A stretch of DNA of 64,000 nt from Cyprinodon diabolis (taxonomy: Eukaryota; Chordata; Actinopteri; Cyprinodontiformes; Cyprinodontidae). The notes under the pieces were generated by a model that saw nothing but the letters and a program-made list of their open reading frames with translations, made no database searches and was not told where the DNA came from. The position numbers and the translations under genes were made by a program. Position 1 is the first letter of the stretch. Each line of letters opens with the position of its first letter. The stretch spans positions 14,048,375 through 14,112,374 of the forward strand of contig CM060072.1 in the NCBI GenBank assembly GCA_030533445.1, written 5' to 3'. Below, piece by piece: positions 48,795-59,893 of the stretch.

Positions 48795-49797
48795 TAAAGC
48801 ACAACATCTTATCTGGCCAAGCTCCATCTTATATCAGAGATCTGATTGTTCCTTATGTTCCTAACAGAGCACTTCGCTCTCAATCTGCAGGTTTACTAGT
48901 GGTTCCTAGAATTTCTAAAAATAGAATGGGAGGCAGATCTTTTAGTTATCAGGCTCCTCTCCTGTGGAACCAACTACCAGTTTTAGTCCATGAGGCAGAC
49001 ACTCTGTCTACTTTTAAGGCTAGGCTTAAAACTTTCCTTTTTGATAAAGCTTGTAGTTAGAGCGGCTCAGGTTATCCTGAGCTATCTCTATAGTTATGCT
49101 GCTATAGGCTTAGACTTCTGGAGGACATAGGGACCCCCATTTCATCATTTTGCTTCATTATATCTCTATTCTCCTATTCTGTAGAATCTGTTAGTTCAAT
49201 CTCTAACCTTCTGCTCTCTCTGCTTTTCCTCAGAGTAGCTTTGCCTCGTCTGTTCCTGTTTGGCTGTGACTCCATCCTGGAGAGAAACATCAGCTGTGCT
49301 GCTTCCATCAACACCCTTGTTTATAGATGCTGGAGATCGGCCTGTTTTCCAGTGTAGTCCTGTTTCCCTGACTGTGACTAACTAGATGTGATCTCTTCGT
49401 CCTCTGGCATGAACTGGCTCGGAGCTCGTCTGCCTGGCTGTGTGTTTCCTGGACGGGACCGCCTTTTACAGCTGCTTTTTGTATCTCTGCTTCTGTCTCC
49501 TTGAACCCCAGTCGGCCTCGGCAGATGGCCGCTCACACTGAGCCTGGTTCTGCTGGAGGTTTCTTCCTGTTAAAAGGGAGTTTTTCCTCTCCACTGTCGC
49601 TACAAGCATGCTTAGTGTGAGGGATTGAATTTGAGTCAATGAGTCGATGCAATCAACTGGTTTTACTTAGATAGAAAACTTTGAATCAATTTGACTGTAT
49701 AATCTGGTTGAACTGTAAAGTTCCTTGAGATGACTTGTGTTGTGAATTGGCGCTATAGAAATGAACTAAATTGAATTGTATTGAATTGAATTGAATC
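48795..49797 (+). mobile_element. L2/Maui-type LINE, 3' end
   Basis: A + strand frame to 49060 encodes the C-terminus of an L2-type ORF2: APSYIRDLIVPYVPNRALRS, GGRSFSYQAPLLWNQLP and STFKARLKTFLFDKA, then TAG. The 3'UTR follows with ggaggtttcttcctgttaaa and gagtttttcctctccactgt, common to fish L2 elements. The end is ttgaattgaattgaat repeats, the usual tail. 5' truncated. Confidence 0.9.
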
Positions 49798-50367
49798 TGT
49801 GATGCTGTGGTTAGTTTTATAAATATGTAGAAGCTAAGATTTTTAATATTATCTTTGGCAGCCAGAGGTTAATGGTGACCGTTTCTGTTTACAATATTGT
49901 CTAAAACAAAAACAAAAAAACAGACATTATCTATCTGTAGATCTCAGTAAAGTCTAAAACCTCTATAAGTGACATTCAACTTAGTTAAAAGTTGCTATAA
50001 ACCAAATTGACATGATTTCAATAGTGTTATTTATATATGGATCTAAACTAGAAGCTGTTATTTTTTCCTTATTTTGGATAGAAAGAAGCAAATAAAAGAT
50101 AACAGAAGCAAAAAAAGCTTCTTTCTCAATACTTTGCTGCAATGAGCAACATACTAGCTGTTTTTTGTTTGCTTTGTATTTGGCAGCTGACAGGAAATGG
50201 AGTGGGGGGGGCAAAGAGAGAGGGAGGGAGAAAGACGGAGAAAGAGCGAGAGAGAGAAGACAGGCAGCAAAGGTCAAGTCAAACCCGTGACGTCGAGGAC
50301 TGAGGCCTCTGTACAAGGGTCAGGCTCTCTAGCCCTGTGCCCCGGCTGCACCCCAACATGCTCTGAC
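49798..50367. other. arhgap26 intron next to the Pro/Ser exon
   Basis: Contains a G/A-rich stretch (about 50195-50265) with gagagagagg words. No gene. Confidence 0.5.
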
Positions 50368-50478
50368 CTGACTGGAGAGGAGTCACTGGACGCAGAGGAG
50401 ACGGGCTGTGGACTCGAAGGCGCTGAGAACATTGGCCAGGAGGGGGAGCGTGGCGAGGTGGGGCTGGGAGACGCCGCA
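50368..50478 (-). CDS. arhgap26: arhgap26 exon: Pro/Ser linker (SPSWPMFSAPSSP)
   Basis: The - strand acceptor is ctgcttgtcag and the donor gtcagagc; 111 bp. It encodes AASPSPTSPRSPSWPMFSAP, then SSPQPVSSASSDSSPV. This block is nearly the same in mammalian ARHGAP26. The donor joins to the SH3 exon in phase. No exon for the longer mammalian isoform insert was seen in the following intron. Confidence 0.95.
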
Positions 50479-50696
50479 CTGACAAGCAGAATCCACAAAT
50501 ATATTCAACAGATGGATAAAAAACTACTTCCTGGTTGCAAACTGTCAACTTCACATGTGGAAAACAAGTCAGAGACGTTTCTTACATTGTTGGTATGCTG
50601 CCCCGACTTTTTGGGTTCAGTCTAAAAACACAGAATAGAATAATAATTACACAATTTTCTGAACTTTGAAAAGTGTCTGAATATAAACCCAAAGTT

Positions 50697-51198
50697 TTAA
50701 AGCTACAGTGTGTAATTTTCAGCGACATCTAACGTCCAGACTGCAGACCGCAGCAACATGAACATCTCCCACCGCTTCTCCCCCCCAACAGTAAGGCGAG
50801 CGTTACGGGACAAAATGTCTTCCACGACGTCCGCATCACCTACCTTCTCAAGTGATGAGGTTTGTTTATATAGATAATTTTACAGATATTTTTTCATTGG
50901 TCTGTGTGTTCAGTACTGTCTCAGTTCATCTCTCTCAACTTGCCGTAGTTACTTTCGAGCGTAATGGGCGATCTCGCAATCGCTAGTTTGTTGGCTCTGC
51001 GCTGCCGTAGCGCAAAGATGTCTGCCTCCATGGCTGCGAGACCCGCTCCTATGTAATTATAAATAACGAATTCTAAGGCAACGCAAATATTAAGGTTAAG
51101 AGGCTGAGCTCGTAGATGATGATAAATAACATAGTTATGTATAATATATTACATTTCTGACTGTATATCCCTGTAATTATTACACACTGTAGCTTTAA
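50697..51198. mobile_element. MITE with 20-bp perfect inverted ends
   Basis: The left end ttaaagctacagtgtgtaat and right end attacacactgtagctttaa are exact inverted copies. 502 bp, GC-rich interior, no coding frame. A clear target duplication is not evident. Confidence 0.88.
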
Positions 51199-52229
51199 TA
51201 AATGTTTTGTTTCATACAGGACAAGCTTTTAGAGGATCCATGTTTGTTTACAGATATAAGTGCTTAGTGAAACCTGCAATAGGTTCAATAAAATATAAAA
51301 CATTTTACTTCAAGGAGGATTTTCAGATACATTATTCACTTCAAAGGTCATACTTTTTTACTTTTAGTGTCAAGTAGCTGTTTTATCCCATGGAAGTCTC
51401 CTCCAAAGGAAGCTGTTTTTCTCCTGACTTGTCAAACCTGTGCAGGATCTTCCAGGCTGATCTGACCAGCTCTGAAGAAATATAGTTTCGGAGATTTATT
51501 ATCAGTTATCATGGTCACTGCTATCCTATTAGCTTAGGGCTCTGCAACCTGCAGCTTGGCTATAAAAAGGCAAGTCATGTAGTATAATAACAAAAACCAC
51601 TCTTAGAAAGTCTAGTTTTTTTTTTAAAGATATGTGATTTAATTTTCCCAACAAAATTAAATTTTTATTGAATTTTCTCATCATTAACTTTTTTTTTAAC
51701 ATCAAATAATATCTTACATAAGAAAATCCATGATTCATCTTTATGAGACTTAATGATTTTCCTTATTCAAAAGCTAATAATACTAATAAAAGAGTCAGTT
51801 GTTTAAACTTTTTACAGATTTCCTCTAATAGATATTCAGCAAAAATAATAAATGGTCTTTTATTAAGAGGTTACATAATATTTGGGTCTCCAAATGACTT
51901 TTATTCAGCAGGACACGAGGCAGAATGGCTCTTTGGATTTTAAATTTGCAGACCAATGATTATTAATTTAAACTGCTCTTTTTGCCAATGTCGAATAATG
52001 ATCTTGCTATTCAATGACTTTTCAGAGTAAATATTCAAAACAGTGGAACAAGTTGGCATCTATTGTGTATTTCTACTTAAATGTGTTTCAATGTTATCAG
52101 GAGGTAAATACATTTTTTTGCAGCTAGTAACTGGTTGTCTCTTTATGGGATGATCTGTATATATATACATACAGAAGAGCTATATGTGTATATATTTTAT
52201 CTCTATTTTTATTTTATTTTTTTAATCTT
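51199..52229. other. arhgap26 intron segment
   Basis: No feature recognised. Confidence 0.45.
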
Positions 52230-52345
52230 TATTATCTTGTGTTGTTGGATGTGTGTATATATATATATATAAAACTGTAACTGGAGCGTGTAACTAAAGT
52301 AATTTCCCTGGGATTATTAAAATATTTCTGATTCTGATGATTGGA
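52230..52345 (+). mobile_element. LINE 3'-end fragment
   Basis: Contains aatttccctgggattattaa, then atatttctgattctgatgat, resembling the 3' end and tail of common fish LINEs. A short (TA)n run is at about 52256-52271. Confidence 0.5.
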
Positions 52346-52354
52346 GCACCACAT

Positions 52355-52490
52355 AGTAATAATAATAATTGAACTTTATTTATCTTACACTACAGAAATT
52401 TACCTCTGCATTTAACACATCCCCTTGGGGAGTACTGTAGGGTTAAGGGTCTTTACTCAGGAGCACCAGAGTCGAGGTTGTGGGGAACTA
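52355..52490. mobile_element. SINE-like repeat fragment
   Basis: The order ctgcatttaacacatccc, ttggggagtactgtagg, ttaagggtctttactcagga resembles a common fish SINE-type repeat. Decayed. Confidence 0.4.
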
Positions 52491-53938
52491 AACTAAACTG
52501 GTGGATATTTTTTCAAACAAAACAAAAGCGTTTAGCAATAAAAAGTTAGTAAACAATGTCGTCCTTGTTCATATTTAGTCTTATATCTCTGTGGACTGAC
52601 ATGCCGCTGACCACAACACCTACAGTACCCAGAAAATGACCCTTTAGATACTCAACAGAAAATCCCTGCTTTCAACCTGGTCTAGTGAAATACTTGCTCA
52701 ATAAGATATTAACAATTTGCCTCATCTTTTCTCTGTTGATCATTAAACTACACCTTAGCGAATTTGACATTTCATTTAGAACGAGAGCATCAAAAAACAA
52801 GCTCTAAAATAAATGTACCAAACAGTATTACTATTTTAAAAAGGCTCCAGAGGAAACTCCAGTAAGAAAACAGGATGAATCTAAGCAGCTTCTAACTACC
52901 TTCATTGAGGCTGATATTAGGTACTATTCATGTAACTGGCCTAATAAACAGGATGCTTTCTTTTTAGCTACACAAACTGTGCAGCAGTTGTGCCGAACAT
53001 GAGGAAAACTATATGGTAATCTCATTTTCAAATGGTCCGTCACCATGGCACTGCAAAATATAATTCACTCATCCATCTGAGCAAACTGTCAGCCTCCACC
53101 GATAAATTTGTCATGCTGTCCATCTAATCTGCTGCAACAAGTTGTTGACAAACTCGCATTTAAGAACAGCTTGAGGAAAAAGTGACACTAGTTTATCCGC
53201 TTCTGCTCTGAGATTCACTTATCCTGGTTACCTTTCCTACTGAAGCAGCCATCAGTGAGAACTTAGTCAGCAGTGGGATGAGGAAACAACACTTCACTCC
53301 CACAATGCAACTCTGACAAATGCAGGAAGCCTTTTGTGTGTTATTCTTGACTGCATGACAGAGGATTTTTTTTTTCAAGCCTTTTCATATTTGTTATTGC
53401 ATTGTTCATGTGAGCAAGCTTCAACAGGCGTTACAGCGAGAGGGAGGCGACATCTATTTATTTACTTACCAGGACATTTCAATAGTGACATATTTGTGGA
53501 GAATAGCCTAAGGGAGGCAAGGAAGAGTCTGTGTTTGCACACCGTTTAACATGTGGTACTAATTATACAACAAAAATCTAGTTGCCAATTCATATATCAA
53601 AATCAGGCAGGGAAATTTATCTGTTTTGGACCTAAGTAGAGGTCCTCGAAAAAAAAGTCCTCTTCATATGTGGACAAGCTGGCTCAGAATACAGGGGAAG
53701 TAGATCTGCCTTTGATTATTGTTTTAGAATTAGAGGGACATGAAAAAATCTGATTGCAATAAATTTAGCCGTGCAAAGAACTGCATAAACTTCTACCTGA
53801 GTTATTTACTTTAACATCTAAAAATGTGCATGGTTGTTTTTTCAAACTGAGCCTTTCAAATATTTGAAAAATTCATGCCATAAAGAGCATAAAGTCAAAA
53901 AAATAGAGATCACTAGTGCCTCATATGGGTGTGTTTTT
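52491..53938. other. arhgap26 intron segment
   Basis: No feature recognised. Confidence 0.4.
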
Positions 53939-54073
53939 TTCCAAATTTTTTGACGTTTCACTTCCCATCCAGGAAGCTTTTTCAATTCAATATGTCAGGT
54001 ATGGCGTTGAGGTCGAGGTTTTATAAAGTAGCCCAACAAAGCCTTGTTTTTGTTTTGAAAACATGCAAATTGG
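53939..54073 (-). repeat. Dispersed repeat, copy C
   Basis: Reverse complement of the family at 38491 and 63332: gacgtttcacttcccatcca, aggaagctttttcaattcaa, then gaaaacatgcaaatt. Confidence 0.8.
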
Positions 54074-54149
54074 AAAAGGCGAAGGGCTCCACCTATTTGG
54101 AATGGGGGTCGTTTGGCTTCTTTTGTAAGCCTGCAATATCCCATAACTG

Positions 54150-54690
54150 TAAATAATAATTGTTTTGTATCTATGCATCGATTCAACAGCCGACAATCCG
54201 ATGCATCGACACGTCCGCAAGAGTATCGATTCATGTTTTTTTTAATCCATTTACTACTGGACGTAATTCTGACTCCCGTGCTGCGGTGGCGCTAAACCTA
54301 TTTTGCCCTCCTACGTCGCTTTCTTCGGCCATTACCCTCTTTCTGCTTGCAGTATTTTTTGATGCAAGGCCTTTCAGAATCTATAACACAGAGGCATTAT
54401 TATTTTTCAGTGAATGAGGTTTTCATAGGCCTAGGTGGAGTACAACTTTGCTAACTTCTGTTATTTGTTGTTGTTTCTCAAAAAAATGCATAACGATATT
54501 ACAGCTTTCATTGATTTATTTCAAATTTGAAACATTTTTTAGCCTTTAAGGTTAAAAAAAAATTAACCAATTAATCGAATTTAATTATATCGTGGTCTAT
54601 TCTTGAGTATCGAAAATAATCGAATCGCTGGGTGAGGAAATTGATACTTAATCGAATCGCCATGATGGGTGTGATTTACACCCCTACCCA
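54150..54690. mobile_element. hAT-like MITE remnant (atcgaatcg-rich)
   Basis: Ends with gggtgtgatttacaccccta and is rich in aatcgaatcg words, a layout seen in common fish MITEs. The left inverted end was not found. Confidence 0.5.
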
Positions 54691-57040
54691 TAACCATCTA
54701 AGTGTCTGAAAGATTACTGCGATGATTACAGGAAGGGATTAACTCCATTGCTGCATTGTAGGTTTTTTGCAATGACTATGACCTGGATGACTGAGAACCC
54801 TCACCAGCATAGAAGGAAATATAAGTCAAAGCTCTAAAGCTATAGGTACACAGGTGACACACTGAGCTGCTAGAAATTAAGTTTCAATATTATTTCTACT
54901 TGAACGTCTTTTTGGTTCCAATCAGGGAAAACCAACAAATCAGTTAAACGTTATGAAGAAGGCAGAACAACGAATCCTGTAGCTTTGGTGTAGGAAAATA
55001 CTGCGCTGCTTATCTGTTGCACTCATTGATCAGTGCATGCTTAAGTTTTTCTTCTAGAAATCTCAGTCTGTGTTTCTGAATGCAGACGCACCTGTTTTTA
55101 GTCAAATATGGTGGTTAAAATGGCTATCATGTGCAAAAGACAACACAAAACACCCACTTTTACTACAACTGGATAAAAACTAATCAGTCCTGAAGAAAAA
55201 CAATAAACATTTATTTGATTTTTCGCTCTTAAAATCCAAAAACCAAATAACAATGACATAAAAAGAAAACCTGCAGAAGATAAAAAATGATTATGAAAAA
55301 CCATCACATCTGTAACTTTAGAGCAAGGCACCATGCAGAGGCAAATAAAAAAAGATGGCTGGATTAAAAAACAGACGCAGCTGCAGGAAGAACATTAGGA
55401 GATCTATGGTAGACCCAGTTCCTCTTACAACAGCCCTAAAGTCTAAAGTAGAACATAAGCCAACTACCCGCTAGTGCCAATAAATCCATCTGTAAACACT
55501 CTTTCCCTTCTTAATGTCTCATTAGCCGAGTCTGTCAAATGTGGCCGGGCAGCCACCCGTACACAGACAGAAAGCATGGCTGAAACAGCGCCAACAAATA
55601 AAGGAGAGAATAATATTGAAAACAAAACAACAAAAAACAAAAGAGGAAGAAAAGCACAAAGCTAGTGGCAGCAAAGAGGATAAACACTGAATATAAAGGA
55701 CTAAAAGGATTCTTTTATATTTTATTCTATTTTAAAAAGGTGTTTTTTTTAAAGAATCTTGTCTTTTATTTTACCTTGAAATAAATAAATAGTTCTGTCA
55801 AACTGTTGCCCTCTACATCAAAGAGATTTTTAAGCAAGTTGAAGAAATGAAGCCCCTCAAAAAGGTATTCTTTGATTTTTTTTAAATATATATTTAAGAT
55901 ATTTAAGATATTTGTTTTACTTTCCAGCCTTTTTTAATGATTTTACAGTTAGCTTTGCGGTTTTATACTGAGAGAGTTCTCCAGTTAGGCTGGGCTCAGA
56001 GAGCTGATGGTGGTTTTCAAGGAAAACCCTCCAGCAGCTGTTTTCAGCAACAGTTGCTGAGTTCAGGGACTGCCAACTTTCCGGTTTCATGCATTGCCTG
56101 GTTGTTCACAAAGTCTCTGCCACTCCGACAGCTGAGGATGCCAGAAAACTCCATCTCTTGCCATTGAATGCATAGTCTCTGTAAACAAACAACGAGCTGA
56201 ACATTGTGATTAAAATTCCCTTAAAAAAAAAACTAATCTAGTGTTTTGTTCATGTGATGCTGGAGAATTTTGAAAATCAGAATTAAAGATCATTTTTGTT
56301 TTACAACATGAGGAAAACCTGACATTTAATTATATTACCTCATTGTCATTTTGCAAAGTCAGTAAACTAATCCTGATTTAACTACATTAATATAAAATAT
56401 ATAAAGATATCCTATGTGCATAGCTTATAAAGAGAGCATATGAATACAAAGTATATCTGTTAATACAGCTCAATGAAAGGTATCCAACAATTTGCAATTG
56501 GTTATATTCATTTAAGAAAAGAGTAAAGACTTTATAGAAACCAACACAAAGTAGTTTACAAAGAGAAAACCTACCTTTTATTTTTCAAAAAAGGTAAAAG
56601 TGCAGCACTTATTTTGAACCTTTTATAATAATATAAAGTATCTTTATATGTTTTTGCTGCTTTTGAAACCAAGTCATTACAATTGCAAATCTAGAAAGTG
56701 AAACTTGTCGTTGGTCACATTGGATGGAGAGCTTCTTTTTCAAATCTTCCTATAGATTCTGAGTGGGATTGTAGCTTAGATCATTTTAACACATAAATGT
56801 GCTTTGATCTAAACTATTAATTTCTGCTCTAGTTCTATGCTTGGGATCACTGTGAACCTCAGCCTCAGGCTTGTCTCTGTGACTCCCTTGAGGATTCAAA
56901 TTCACCTACTCTTTCCATCTAACCTGATCAGCAGCCTTCATCCAGCGGACAAGCAGCATCTCCACAGCATGATACCGCTGTGACCTTGTATTGCAGTGAG
57001 GAAGTTGTGTTGAAGTGTTTCGCACTCGGTATTGACTCAC
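54691..57040. other. arhgap26 intron segment
   Basis: No exon or named repeat seen. Ordinary AT-rich DNA. Confidence 0.4.
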
Positions 57041-57218
57041 AGTGAGCTGGGTCGGACTTGCCGGCTGTCTTGCTCTCCATCGTTGCTGGTCAGACTGTGT
57101 CTCGGGGTTCGATTATTGCTGCCCGTGCTGCTACTGCTGCTGCTGCTGCTGTTACAGTTTGCAGAGGAAGACGCCGGTGGCTGGAGGTCAGTGTTTCCAA
57201 CACTGTTCCTCTTTTCAC
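57041..57218 (-). CDS. arhgap26: arhgap26 exon: Ser-rich linker with serine run
   Basis: The - strand acceptor is atttttgtag and the donor gtgagtc; 178 bp. It encodes EKRNSVGNTDLQPPASSS, a run of eight Ser coded mostly by AGC, and TPRHSLTSNDGEQDSRQV. The Ser run comes from a CAG/CTG triplet repeat in the genome (about 57127-57153 on +). Low complexity is typical of this linker, so homology is weaker, but both splice phases fit exactly. Confidence 0.85.
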
Positions 57219-57282
57219 CTACAAAAATAAAGCTTGATTTCAAATATTCTGTTATTTTTATACACTTTTCTAAGGTCCACAC

Positions 57283-57373
57283 TGTGTGACAACTGCTGCT
57301 ATAACCTTTTGCTGCTGTAACACCACAATTTCCCCACTATGGGAAAATAAAGAGATGTTCTATTCTATTCTAA
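57283..57373 (+). mobile_element. LINE 3'-end fragment with ttctattctattcta tail
   Basis: acaatttccccactatggga followed by ataaagagatgttctattct resembles the 3' end of a common fish LINE. It lies directly beside the Ser-rich exon. Confidence 0.55.
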
Positions 57374-57553
57374 GCAAACTAATTGTGTGTACTGTGTGGT
57401 TTGTCTGTCCGACATGGACATATAAAATTCAACATTTTTTTTGCAAGATGACATTTGCTATGAAAAAACGGTGTGTCAAAGAAGAGAAGCATATACAAAG
57501 TCCAGAAAACTGGAAAACTATAATATAAAATTATTTTTTTGCTTGGGGCTCAC

Positions 57554-57698
57554 CTTTCTGAGAATGTGTTGGGGTGTGGAAGAGAGTGAGAGGCCTCTCG
57601 CTACAAGATGGTGGTTTACTATCAGTGTTTGTTCTCCTCATCGGCTCAGGCTGCATGTTTGTTGAATTGCCTGTTGAACTTGGTACGTCCCTGAATAT
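57554..57698 (-). CDS. arhgap26: arhgap26 exon: linker after RhoGAP
   Basis: The - strand acceptor is tctgcttatag and the donor gtgagcc; 145 bp. It begins with IFRDVP in phase 0 directly after HEK, and contains DSKPPSCSERPLTLFHT, a well-conserved ARHGAP26 segment. The middle (SSTGNSTNMQPEPMRR) is fish-specific compared with what I recall of mammals. Confidence 0.93.
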
Positions 57699-57808
57699 CT
57701 ATAAGCAGAAAAAATAAACACCATTCATACCTATTCATTTTATTCCAACTATGCGTCACATTACAACTGTTGAGTTTAATTTCCAAAAGCAGAGTGCATG
57801 TATGAGTA

Positions 57809-58203
57809 CAGGGTTTATACAGAAATGAATAACTCAAATTTAATGCTTTTTAATGCTCTTAGAAATAATTTGAATGCCACCAACAGGTACCCGTGGACAG
57901 GCTGCAGCCATGTCCCGAATTCCTCGTTTTCCAACCACTTTTGTTGAAATTTGCTTTTTATCTCCGACTCAAACTTCTTTTCTGAACATACAGCTTTGCG
58001 ATCAACCGGAAGCAGTTCCATGCAAATATATCGTGATATAATATGTCTGACGAAATAATTTTTATAAACAATTTTTTTTAAATAAAGCATTTTAAATGCC
58101 ACAAAAATCACATTTAATGAATTTTAATGCCATGTAAGGCCTTAATTTAAATAATATTAATTGAATGACTTTTAATGATTTTTAATGACCCGCAGAAACC
58201 CTG
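57809..58203 (-). mobile_element. hAT-derived non-autonomous element
   Basis: The ends cagggtttatacag and ctgcagaaaccctg-like (cgcagaaaccctg) are inverted repeats. Both flanks inside are full of ttaatgc / aatgacttttaatg words. A - strand frame (about 58000-57880) has KFQQKWLENEEFGTWLQPV, related to the WLKPV segment at 41834-42121. An 8-bp duplication was not found. Confidence 0.65.
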
Positions 58204-58548
58204 AAGTAACTCACAACAAAATGGCCTTCCTGGATCTTAAATAAATTAATATCACAAGACAATGATTTCCTGCACATTTTCCTGTGCATGTCATAATGCA
58301 TGCATGCAGCAGAAAAATCTTTTACCTCCGTATAAATGTTTGCTCTCTGCATTGACTGAACATTTTGTGTCCAATGGCAGGCTCTCGTGCAGACACACCT
58401 TTGCCATGGTGAAATGCGTAAGCAGCCCTAAAACATGTGACTTTGGAAAGCACTTAAAGCTGATGTGAGGATGTTTACCTCCAAAAACTAGGCTAAATAA
58501 ATTATATTTTAAATAAGAATAATACATTTTGAATGCTCTTCCTTTTAC

Positions 58549-58708
58549 CTTTTCATGGTGCTCTATGAGAATTTCCACCACAATATTTTGGAACTTGATG
58601 TCCATGATGGCAGCGACTGTCTCCTCCTGCGGACGGAGCAGAGTTGGACCAAAGACCACACCTAGATTGGCCACAGTCATCAGGTTCTGTTGGTGATGGC
58701 TGGCCACA
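58549..58708 (-). CDS. arhgap26: arhgap26 exon: RhoGAP domain, conserved core end
   Basis: The - strand acceptor is tgcctcatag and the donor gtaaaagg; 160 bp. It encodes [36 protein letters not shown] and [15 protein letters not shown]. The Asn of [10 protein letters not shown] is the conserved RhoGAP residue that helps hold the Rho switch region. Confidence 0.97.
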
Positions 58709-59040
58709 CTATGAGGCAAAGACAAAGAGAAAGCAGCACCGCATTGAGTCATCCCTCAGGGAACTAGAATTGGCTTCTAAAAATTGATGAACAGACTGAA
58801 CATAGAAGCGTATTGTTTCCTTCTGTGACACATATTGATTACAGTCCTGTTCTTCTTTTAGGTTTATGAAGTAAAAACAATGTTTAGCAAATCCTGAAAG
58901 GCAAAACATTTTAGGGTTAAAAAAAACTGAAGAATAGAAAAAAAATAATAACCATAACCTTTCCTTGTTTTTTTTATGGTATTTAATTAACTGCTAAATC
59001 TATTCTATTTTAACTTTTGTTGGAAAAGTCCAATAAACCT

Positions 59041-59194
<154 letters not shown>

Positions 59195-59525
59195 AAACCT
59201 AGAAGTTTAATAGGAAGGTTACTCAACTTTGATTTAAGAGCAATTAAAAAAATTGGTGGAGGGTTTTGTTTCCATCTATGTTCAGGGGAATTTAGTTAGT
59301 TTGCTAATTGGTTTTTCATTTGGTTTGATAATAAACGGCCTCTTTTTATGTGTATTTGGTTGATTCATTTATTGTTATTTGTCAAAATTATCTTAAATTA
59401 TCTGAAATAAATTCCTTTTCATTTATTCATTTTCACCCAAAGACCTTGGGAAAGGTTTTGGAAAACTATTGATCAAGGTGAATTTAAAAGATAACCTTTT
59501 TTCAGTGCAGAGTTGATGTTCAAAT

Positions 59526-59885
59526 AAGGGCTGCAAACAACGATTATATTCCTAATTGATTAATGTTTCGATTATTTTCATTAATAGCAAAAGGTTTAGA
59601 AGATTTATTACAAAATTAAATCAGGTGAAACTAAAACGTTTCCACTCAATGAGTTCTGGATATACGGACCGATGAAAAAACTTTTTTTTAAATCTTAAAT
59701 GCAAAATATTATTATTATTTTTTACAATTGTAGTATAATTACTACTGTACGGGATTTGCTCTTTCAGCTAAAAGCATGTTTTGAGTCTCTATATTCCAGT
59801 TAATGAAAAATTGATTATGAAATTATATGAGGATAATTTCAATAATCGTTAATCACGATTAATCAAATTAATAGTTTCAGCTGTA
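59526..59885. mobile_element. hAT-like MITE with perfect 8-bp duplication
   Basis: Begins aagggctgcaaacaacgatt and ends tcgttaatc...cagctgta. It is flanked by gttcaaat at 59518-59525 and 59886-59893. Rich in gattaat words, as in a well-known fish MITE type. Confidence 0.85.
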
Positions 59886-59893
59886 GTTCAAAT

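Noticed and set aside
50197..50625. 142-codon + strand frame
   Set aside because: Antisense to the arhgap26 Pro/Ser exon and to a G/A-rich tract; codon content follows the low complexity.
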